Source: Prevotellaceae bacterium UBA4359 (lineage in GTDB: Bacteria > Bacteroidota > Bacteroidia > Bacteroidales > Bacteroidaceae). From it: a DNA stretch of 64,000 nt. How positions within the stretch are numbered: the first letter of the stretch is position 1; every line of letters starts with the position of its first letter. A program made the translations under genes and the position numbers. Shown piece after piece: positions 52,743-60,800 of this stretch. The stretch spans positions 9,450-73,449 of the forward strand of contig DGSP01000056.1 in assembly GCA_002393555.1 (NCBI GenBank), read 5' to 3'. The notes below the pieces were generated by a model that worked only from the letters and a program-made list of their open reading frames with translations, was not told the origin of the DNA and did not search any database.

Positions 52743-55175
52743 ATGTCTGATAATTTGGAAAATGAATATTCTGCCTATGATGCAGAGTATCGCGAAGAAT
52801 CAAAATTTGACCTGAAGAAACTCTATGGAATCCTGTTGAGGTATAAATATTGGTTCGTAGCCTCTGTTTTGTCTTGTTTGGTGGTGGCTGTTGTCTATTT
52901 GTGGTATGCCACACCCCAATATAGTGTCTCTTCCAAGATACTCATCAAGGACAAGGAAAATACCTATTATTCCAATCAGATGAAAAAATCCTTGGCGGAC
53001 ATGGGTATGAAAAATAGTAGTAACGGTTTTGAAAATGAGTTGGAAATCATTGCTACTAAGACATTGAATAAGAAAGTGGTAAGAGACTTGAAACTTTATT
53101 CGATGTATTATACAAAAAAGGGACTGAAAAGCGTTGAAATATATGGGAAATATTCCCCCTATATTGTAGATATGCAGGAAAATGCGCTGGACTCTCTTCT
53201 GATTCCCATCCGGATGCAGATGTCGCAGGAGGGGAATAATCTGACGGTGTCGCTGCAGGCGGAAGACTTTGAGACCGAACAGACTTTGTCCTCTTTCCCG
53301 GCCAATATCTCTACCCCCTATGGAAATGTGATTGTTCAGAAGAATCCATCTGGGATAATGGAATATATGGAGAAGGATTTGAAAGCCATTATCTATCCAG
53401 TGGAGTCGGTGGCTTTGGCCTATGCAGCAGCCTTGTCTGTTGAGGCCACTTCCCGTACTACGACTGTGGCAGAACTGACGCTGAAGGATAACCTGCCGGA
53501 GCGTTGCTGTGACTACTTGAACAAACTGGTCGATGCGTATAATGAGGATGCCAACATCGACAACAATATCGAGGCAACCCGTTCGCGCGACTTTATCGAT
53601 GAACGTTTGGCCGACATCAGCAAAGACCTCAACATGACAGAGGCGGAACTGGCTCAGTTCAAGCAGAATAGCGGTATTACCGATTACAAAGCCGATGCCA
53701 CGGTCGATGTCAGTCAGAACATTCTCTACGAACAGAAACTGGTGGAAGTCGGCACACAGATTGACCTGATAAACTATCTGATAGAGTATTGCGATGATAA
53801 GCGCAATGAATATCAGGTGGTTCCTTCCAACATCGGGTTGAATGACAATGCCTTGAACACTTCCATCCTGAAGTACAATGAGGCTATTCTGGAGCGTAAT
53901 CGCTTGCTCCGTTCTGCTTCGGAGTCAAGCCCGGCGGTTGTAGCCATCACACATGAAGCCGATGGCTATTTCTCCACGCTGCGCACATCGCTGCAAAGTG
54001 CGAAGCGTCAGGCAACGATGCAACGTGCTGAACTGCAAAGTCAGCAGAGCAAATACAGCAGCCGAATTTCTTCTGCGCCGATGCGTGAGAGGGCACTGGT
54101 TGACATCAACCGCCAGCAAGACGTGAAGTCTGGGCTTTATCTGATGCTGCTGGAAAAGCGTGAGGAAAACCTCATTCAACTTGCTTCGGCCGCCTACAAG
54201 GCCAAACTGATAGAAGAGCCGACGGTTTATGGACCTGTTTCCCCACGCCGCAACTTGATTCTCTTGGGTGCTTTGGTGCTGGGTCTGCTCTTACCTTATT
54301 TATATTATTATCTGCGCAATTTCTTCCGCTATCGTATAGAAGGTGAAGATGAATTGGCCCATCTCTGCAAAGCCCCTCTGTTGGGAACCATCCCGTTCGT
54401 AAAAGCGTTGGCTAAGGGAGATCGTACCATCGTGTTGAAAGAAAACCGAAACAGCATCATGATGGAGGTCTATCGTTCTCTGCGTTCCAACCTTCCTTTC
54501 GTGCTGAAACCCGACCAGCAAGTCATTCTGTTCACTTCCACTCAGGCGGGTGAGGGTAAGACCTGTGTGGCTTCCAACTTGGCTGCCAGTATGGCTTTCG
54601 CCGGAAAGAAGGTGCTCATCATGGGACTCGATATCCGCAAACCTCGTTTGGCCGGCATCTTCAATCTGTCTGATACAGAGAAAGGTATCTCCAACTTCCT
54701 TTCGCGCATGCCAGACGATTATAATTACCTCGATTCCCTTATCCAGAAGACAAATGTCAGCGACAATCTGGACATCATACCTGCAGGAACAATACCTCCC
54801 AACCCTGCAGAACTTCTTGAGCGAGAGAACCTTGCCAATGCAATCAATTATTTGAAGGGAAAGTATGACTACATATTGTTGGATACGGCTCCCGTTGGTC
54901 TTGTCAGCGACACTTTGACGATTGCAAAACAAGCCGACGTGGTTCTTTACATCGTCCGTGCCAACTACACTTTGAAGGCCGACATTGGTTTCATCAACAC
55001 TCTTTATGAGAACCACCGAATCCCCAATGTGAACATTATCTTCAATGCTGTCAAAAAGGGCGATACGAGACATTCTTACTATGGCTCTGCTTACTATGGG
55101 AGTAGCAAGAACAACAACGTTTACGGCTATTACGGCTATGGCTATGGCGAAGGTGCCAAACTGGAAGAAGTGTAA
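52743..55175 (+). CDS. Tyrosine-protein kinase / chain-length regulator (Wzc-like)
   Basis: 810 residues: Wzz domain with helices near 40-58 and 500-520 and a periplasmic coiled coil between; then a cytosolic BY-kinase with Walker A QAGEGKT (G603-T607), Walker A' LIMGLDIRKPRL and LLDTAPVGLVSD. The C-terminus is a tyrosine cluster (SYYGSAYYGSS, YGYYGYGYG), the autophosphorylation tail. It regulates polymer export and length. It pairs with the divergent WcaJ-like gene rather than with the block at 34-44 kb, which has its own Wzz. Confidence 0.94.
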   Translation: MSDNLENEYSAYDAEYREESKFDLKKLYGILLRYKYWFVASVLSCLVVAVVYLWYATPQYSVSSKILIKDKENTYYSNQMKKSLADMGMKNSSNGFENELEIIATKTLNKKVVRDLKLYSMYYTKKGLKSVEIYGKYSPYIVDMQENALDSLLIPIRMQMSQEGNNLTVSLQAEDFETEQTLSSFPANISTPYGNVIVQKNPSGIMEYMEKDLKAIIYPVESVALAYAAALSVEATSRTTTVAELTLKDNLPERCCDYLNKLVDAYNEDANIDNNIEATRSRDFIDERLADISKDLNMTEAELAQFKQNSGITDYKADATVDVSQNILYEQKLVEVGTQIDLINYLIEYCDDKRNEYQVVPSNIGLNDNALNTSILKYNEAILERNRLLRSASESSPAVVAITHEADGYFSTLRTSLQSAKRQATMQRAELQSQQSKYSSRISSAPMRERALVDINRQQDVKSGLYLMLLEKREENLIQLASAAYKAKLIEEPTVYGPVSPRRNLILLGALVLGLLLPYLYYYLRNFFRYRIEGEDELAHLCKAPLLGTIPFVKALAKGDRTIVLKENRNSIMMEVYRSLRSNLPFVLKPDQQVILFTSTQAGEGKTCVASNLAASMAFAGKKVLIMGLDIRKPRLAGIFNLSDTEKGISNFLSRMPDDYNYLDSLIQKTNVSDNLDIIPAGTIPPNPAELLERENLANAINYLKGKYDYILLDTAPVGLVSDTLTIAKQADVVLYIVRANYTLKADIGFINTLYENHRIPNVNIIFNAVKKGDTRHSYYGSAYYGSSKNNNVYGYYGYGYGEGAKLEEV

Positions 55176-55232
55176 TCGAAGGGGGCGGAACGTGGTTAAA
55201 CGTAACAGTGAGTAATTGAAAAAGAGGCGATT

Positions 55233-55682
55233 ATGGTTATTGCAGTAGATTTCGATGGCACCATCGTGGAGCATGAATATCCCGAGATAGGGGAAGAACG
55301 CCCTTTTGCGACCGAGGTGCTGAAAATGTTGATGGCAGACCGCCACAAGTTGGTGCTCTGGACCATGCGCGATGGCAAACTGCTTGACGATGCCGTGAAA
55401 TGGTGTGCCGACCGAGGCGTGGAATTCTATGCAGTCAATAGCGACACTTCGCCCTTGTTTCCAGAGGAGAGAGACCCCAACCTCTCCTGCAAGTTGCATG
55501 CAGATGTATTCATCGACGACCGCAATGTGGGCGGACTTCCCGATTGGCCCACCATCTATAAAATCATATCCCAGCGGAAGACCTGGAAACAAATTATGCG
55601 CACCGAACTTGCGAAAGAACATGAGGAGCATGCGATTCCATATCCTAAGTGGATGTTCTGGAAATCAGCAAGAAAGAAATGA
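55233..55682 (+). CDS. HAD-superfamily hydrolase
   Basis: 149 residues. The nucleophile motif DFDGTI gives D6 and D8; LVLWTMRDG carries motif II and the late FIDDRNVGG motif IV. It resembles the small BT0820-type HAD phosphatases of Bacteroidota, of unknown substrate. No signal peptide. Starts 57 bp after the kinase gene and 24 bp before upp, likely the same transcript. Confidence 0.85.
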   Translation: MVIAVDFDGTIVEHEYPEIGEERPFATEVLKMLMADRHKLVLWTMRDGKLLDDAVKWCADRGVEFYAVNSDTSPLFPEERDPNLSCKLHADVFIDDRNVGGLPDWPTIYKIISQRKTWKQIMRTELAKEHEEHAIPYPKWMFWKSARKK

Positions 55683-55706
55683 TAGACCTTAAGGAAAGAG
55701 AATACG

Positions 55707-56369
55707 ATGAAAATAATTAACTTTGCAGAGCAAAACACCATCATCAACCAGTATGTAGCCGAGTTGCGTGATGTGAACGTACAGAAAGACCGTGCGCGTT
55801 TCCGCCATAATCTGCTTCGTGTCGGACAGATGATGGCATACGAGGTCAGCAAGACTCTGAAGTATTCAGAACAGGTCGTTCAGACACCGCTGGCTGAGGC
55901 AAAAGTGTCTGTGCCAAGCGACAAGTTGGTGCTTGCCACCATCTTCCGTGCAGGTCTCCCTTTCCATCAAGGCTTTCTTGAAGTTTTCGACTATGCCGAC
56001 AACGGTTTCGTGTCTGCCTATCGCTATTACAAGGACAAGGAGCACAAGATTGTTGGCGTGAACGTCGAATACATCGCATCACCCGACCTCACGGGCAAGG
56101 TTCTCCTCATTGCCGACCCTATGCTCGCCACGGGAAACAGTTTTGAACTGGGCTACCAAGCCTTCATCACGAACGGAAAACCCTCCGTGGTGCATCTCTG
56201 TTGTGCCATCGCGTCGCAGAAAGGAGTCGATAACATCAAGAAGTTCTTCGCAAGTTGCGAAAATGTGACAGTTTGGTGTGCTGCCATAGACCCAGGACTC
56301 AACGAGCACTGCTACATCGTGCCAGGTCTTGGCGACTGTGGCGACCTCGCATACGGCGAGAAACTTTAG
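55707..56369 (+). CDS. upp: Uracil phosphoribosyltransferase
   Basis: Makes UMP from uracil and PRPP for pyrimidine salvage. 220 residues. ATIFRAGLPFHQGFLEVF, the PRPP loop LIADPMLATGNSF and the C-terminal uracil-binding YIVPGLGDCGDLAYG are diagnostic. Confidence 0.94.
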   Translation: MKIINFAEQNTIINQYVAELRDVNVQKDRARFRHNLLRVGQMMAYEVSKTLKYSEQVVQTPLAEAKVSVPSDKLVLATIFRAGLPFHQGFLEVFDYADNGFVSAYRYYKDKEHKIVGVNVEYIASPDLTGKVLLIADPMLATGNSFELGYQAFITNGKPSVVHLCCAIASQKGVDNIKKFFASCENVTVWCAAIDPGLNEHCYIVPGLGDCGDLAYGEKL

Positions 56370-56390
56370 TATTAACCAATTCAACAATCA

Positions 56391-56501
56391 ATGGACCCAG
56401 ACAGTTATCCGGCGGAAAACAGTAGCCGCCTAAAAAAATCTATTGTGTCTAACATGTTGAACAACAACAAGGGAGGTGAAACATTATGGACCCGCAGATA
56501 A
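56391..56501 (+). CDS. Possible 36-residue upstream ORF
   Basis: ATG at 56391 opens 36 codons (MDPDSYPAENSSRLKKS...) that run past the ATG of the next gene (56486) by 16 bp in another frame. A strong SD-like gggaggtga (56471-56479) lies inside it, unusual in this phylum. It could couple translation or be chance. Confidence 0.3.
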   Translation: MDPDSYPAENSSRLKKSIVSNMLNNNKGGETLWTRR

Positions 56502-57565
56502 CCCTCCTTCTCATCTACATGTTGTTGTCGCTCGTCATTTCAGCACTCTGTTCAGTGTTAGAAGCGACGATTCTTTCTACCCCCATGTCATACGTGACCA
56601 CCCTCGAGACCCAGAATGTCAAAGGGTGGGAACGCCTGAAACAGTATAAGACCAACATTGACCGTCCCATTTCGGCCATTCTGATTGTCAACACGATAGC
56701 CAATACCGTGGGTGCCTCGTTGGTGGGCTCTCAGGCAGCAGGCTATGCAGCCAGCCATTATTCTGCCTCTGACGAAACAAGTCTCTTCGTTGGTGTAGTT
56801 TCAGGCATTTTCACTTTCCTCATCCTCGTTTTCTCCGAAATCGTACCCAAGACCATTGGCTCTACCTATTGGCGCAAACTCGCTCTGCCTGCCAGCAACA
56901 TTATCCGTGTCTATGTCGTCATCACCTATGTGCTGGTGGTTCTTCTGGAAAAAATCACCCACATGGTGGGCAATTCCTCCGCTCAGGAGTCCGTCACGCG
57001 CGACGAAGTGGCAGCGATGGTCACCGTCGGCACCGAGGAAGGTGTGCTCGAAAAGAAAGAGAACCGCATGATTCAGAACCTGCTCAAACTCGACAGTGTG
57101 GCTGCCCACGAAATCATGACTCCCAGTGTGGTGGTGGCTATGGCTGAAGAGGAGATGACCCTTCGTGAGTTCTATCGCGATGAGGAATACAAGAACTTTT
57201 CGCGCATTCCTGTCTATAAAGGCGAAGAAAGCGACTACATCACTGGCTATGTGCTGCGTCAGGAAATCCTCGAACGTCTGGCCGAAGATAAGTTCGACAC
57301 CAAATTGGGCGAATTGGCCCGTCCCATCCTTTCTTTCTCCGAAGACGAAGATGTCTCCACCATTTGGGAGAAACTGTTGGAGAAGAAAGAACACATCTCC
57401 ATCATCATCGACGAGTACGGCACCCTGCGTGGCATCGTCACCCTTGAAGACGTCATCGAGACCATGCTTGGCTTTGAGATTGTCGATGAGAAAGACGAAG
57501 TGGTGGATATGCAGGAGTTGGCCAAAGCACAATGGAAACAAATGCAGAAAGAGCAGCACAAGTAA
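56486..57565 (+). CDS. CNNM/CBS-domain membrane protein (hemolysin/CorC-related)
   Basis: 359 residues. The CNNM transmembrane domain (1-170) includes VLEATILSTPMSYV and FSEIVPKTIGSTYW; a CBS pair follows (about 200-335), with ILRQEILERLAEDK-like helices and EYGTLRGIVTLEDVIETMLG. The C-terminal CorC/HlyC domain usual in longer members is absent. CNNM proteins move Mg2+ or Na+ in known cases; the hemolysin label is historical. Preceded by an SD-like sequence. Confidence 0.9.
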   Translation: MDPQITLLLIYMLLSLVISALCSVLEATILSTPMSYVTTLETQNVKGWERLKQYKTNIDRPISAILIVNTIANTVGASLVGSQAAGYAASHYSASDETSLFVGVVSGIFTFLILVFSEIVPKTIGSTYWRKLALPASNIIRVYVVITYVLVVLLEKITHMVGNSSAQESVTRDEVAAMVTVGTEEGVLEKKENRMIQNLLKLDSVAAHEIMTPSVVVAMAEEEMTLREFYRDEEYKNFSRIPVYKGEESDYITGYVLRQEILERLAEDKFDTKLGELARPILSFSEDEDVSTIWEKLLEKKEHISIIIDEYGTLRGIVTLEDVIETMLGFEIVDEKDEVVDMQELAKAQWKQMQKEQHK

Positions 57566-57568
57566 ATA

Positions 57569-57663
57569 GAGGCTGTGTCAAAATCATACACTCCACACCC
57601 CAAAAAACGGCGTGGTCGATGTCGGTTTATAGGTAGTGAAAGTGCAGATTTTGACACAGCCTC
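57569..57663. mobile_element. Candidate MITE, 95 bp
   Basis: Perfect 17-bp terminal inverted repeats, gaggctgtgtcaaaatc (57569-57585) and its complement (57647-57663), enclose 61 bp. The gaggctgtgtcaaaa end is like ends of some Bacteroidota insertion sequences. No target duplication seen. It starts 3 bp after the preceding stop, so it may also act as terminator. Confidence 0.55.
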
Positions 57664-57811
57664 GTTTTGTGGGTGTTAAAGCACGTGGAGAATCACATTG
57701 AGGAATAGTGGCTAACCGATTGGAATCTCTGTGGTTGTGTCCCTTCTGGCATGGAAAAAGACGGTGTGCGGATATAAATTGGTCTATTTTTTGTTTTTTT
57801 AGCATGAAAGT

Positions 57812-57843
57812 TTTGGCAGGAAAAGAAATAGACTGTACTTTTG
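57812..57843 (+). promoter_or_regulatory. Promoter of the alpha-2-macroglobulin gene
   Basis: TTTG (57812-57815), 20 nt, TACTTTTG (57836-57843), near ideal; ATG 26 bp downstream. Between the candidate MITE and this promoter nothing else is visible. Confidence 0.75.
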
Positions 57844-57869
57844 CCCTTGTGTAACTAATTCCATTATTT

Positions 57870-60800
57870 ATGAGCATCAGACATTATTTTTTATCTATGG
57901 CAATATTCTTTTCGTTTTTCTCAATGGGCTGGCTCAATCTTTTTGGCCAAAAGTCAGGTTTTGCCGCCAAGGTGAAATCAGACCTGGAGCGTGTGCAGAA
58001 AGAGGCGGACAAAGACCCCGACACGTTTAAGGATAATATTGCTCGGTTAGAGGCAGACTGGGGACATCGGAAAGCCCCCGTTGAGAAGAGTGTGGCTCAT
58101 GCTGTGCTGGCTTCGGCTTACCAGAAGATGAAGTGGACCTCCATCACCGACTATGATGAGGAGACGCGCGACGACTATGACCAGAAGGCGGCGGAACATT
58201 TCGGCCATGTGCTGGACGACATGGAGGCTTTGGCCCGTGCCAAGTCGAGTGCCTATGCCGTGCTGATGGAGAAAGGCAAGGATAGCGACCTGTTTGGCCA
58301 TGATATGCTGTCGCTCATGATTGATTTTCTGGAGCGGCATGCCAATTTTTCTGCCGCCCGGAAGGTGGAAATCTATGCGAAAGCCTTTGAGATATACCAG
58401 CGTGAGGGCAACCTGAATGGCTATGGCCTGATGAAAAGCCGTTGGTTGAAGGCGCGCCGTGGGCTGGAGAGAGGACAGGGACAACTGGACTATAAGGCTT
58501 ACAAGGAAGCCTTCTACCAACTGGTGCAAGAACTGAAAAAAGAGGAAATCGGGGCAGACCTGGCACTGGAGTATGAGAAAGAGTTCCTGCTTCGCGACGA
58601 CGGAATCCTCTTCTTGAAGTGGGCTGTGGAAAATGTGGGCAGTTCGCGCCGAAAAGACAATCTGAAGTATGTGCTGGAGTCGAAACTGTGTCCCTCCGTG
58701 TATATGTCTTCGTTGTATGATGTGATGGCAGATAAGCCCAACAATCTGCGGTTACACTTCTGGAACTGCGAACGTGCGTCGCTCACCATCCGCAAGTATG
58801 TGGGCCGAAAGATGACGGAACGTGGACCTGGTGCAGTCTTTCTGACGGGAGAGGTGGTGGATAGGCGCGAGGTGGTGCTGGCCATCGACTCGGTCAATGC
58901 TGAGCGGAAGGCGAAAGGACTGCCAGTGGAAGGCACAGCCACGACAAGTCTGAATTTGCCTGCCGGACGCTATGTGTATGAGGCTGAATGTTTTGGACAT
59001 AAGACGGTGGATGAAGTGACGATTACTTCGCTGCGCGTCATTGCGACGGAAAAGGACGCGGAGAACTATCGGCTCTATGTGGTTGACAACGAAACGGGAC
59101 GGCCTGTTTCGGGTGTGAAGGTGCAGTATCGTCAGGACCTCCCCGACATGAAAGAACGAACGGAAGGTTGGGAAAACCGTGGCATAGAGAGCGAGGTGCT
59201 GACCGATGCTGACGGCATGGCTGAAATGAACAAGAAAGGCTATGTGCGCGCGGTGAAGAGTGCCGACGACTATACCAATTGGGTCTATCAGTCGCTCAAT
59301 TGGCGTGGCGGAGAAGGTAAGCGGCTGCAGACATTGTGCCGTGTGATGACCGACCGTAGCCTCTATCGCCCTGGGCAGACCGTGAAAGGGTCGCTGGTTC
59401 TCTATCATCAGCAGGGCGACCAACTGCAGATGCTTCCTCAGACGGCGGTGACGCTTCTGGTGCAGGATGCCAAGTGGAAACGTCTGCTCAAACAGGAACT
59501 GACGACCAACGAATACGGCACTGCCACCTTCGAAGTGACGCTGCCTGCCGACTGCGAGGTGGGTGCGCTGCACTTGGATGTTTCGGTCGGCAAAAATGAG
59601 GTGGCGAGTTCTTCGGTGAGGGTGGAGGAGTATAAGCGTCCCACCTTCGAGGTGACTTTCGACGGTGACCGTGTGGGACATTTTGGCGAGGTGCTGAATG
59701 CAGAGGGTACGGCCATGATGTTTGCCGGTGTGCCCGTGCAGGGCGCGTCGGTACGCTATACGGTGGAGTATGCCTCGGCTCAGTTCAAACGCTGGTGGTG
59801 GGGCATCAACTGGAATTTCATGAACGAGGGAGTGCTGACCACCGATGATGAAGGCAAGTTCCGTGTACCCGTCACGCTGACCGACGAACACCTCACGTCG
59901 TCCTACGAGGTGGCTCTCTTCCGTGTGAAAGCAACTGTGACTGACCTGAATGGAGAAAGTCACGATGCAGAGTGGACCGTCAATGCCAGTCGGGTGGAGT
60001 TTGGCCTCGAACTGACTGTCGATGAGGTGGTTGATTTGGGCAAGAATGCCGCCTTCAAGGTGCGGGCCTACGATGTCAATCACAAAGAGGTCAGTGTGAA
60101 AGGTCGCTATTCCATTCTGAAAAGTTCTGATGTGGTGAAGGAAGGCGACTTCACATCGGGCGACTCGATTCTTCTGCCTAAAGACTTGACGTTGGGTGCC
60201 GACTACCGGCTCCGTGTGTCGGCTCGCGACTCAAAAGATAACGAAGTGCTGGATTATGCTTCTTTCACCCCCTACAACTCTGCTCTGCCGCTGACCGAGG
60301 TGGGCCGTTGGGGACTAGGAGAAAAGCGTCGTGCCGACAAACCAGTGCAGGAGGGCGACTTTATCTACTCTCCCAGCAACACGTTCACCGAAGGAGGGGT
60401 GGTGGACATTTTCTTCACGACACAAGAGACAGATGCCTATATAATATATAATGTATATAATACCAAAGGTTTGATAGACCATCAGACTGGTGTGACCGAC
60501 GGCACAATGAAGCATCTGCGCCTGCAGCACAGGGCAGAGTGGGGCGAAGGCATTCAGGTCGATATCCTCTACCTCCGCAATGGCCATTTTGTGTCGCTGT
60601 CGCGCAAGTATGAGTTGGTGCGCCCCAACAAGAAACTGACGTTGGATTGGGCCACCTTCCGCGACAAGTTGCAGCCTGGGCAGCAGGAGCAATGGACACT
60701 GACCGTGAGCGACAAGGACGGAAAGCGTGTGGGCGGTGCCGAGATGATGGCGGTGCTTTATGATGCGTCGCTCGACCGCCTCTATCCCCATTCGTGGGAC

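Noticed and set aside
54300..55631. 443-codon minus-strand frame
   Set aside because: Opposite the Wzc-type kinase and HAD genes; no motif and no plausible start context.
58752..60083. 443-codon minus-strand frame
   Set aside because: Opposite the alpha-2-macroglobulin gene, His-rich composition typical of antisense frames here.
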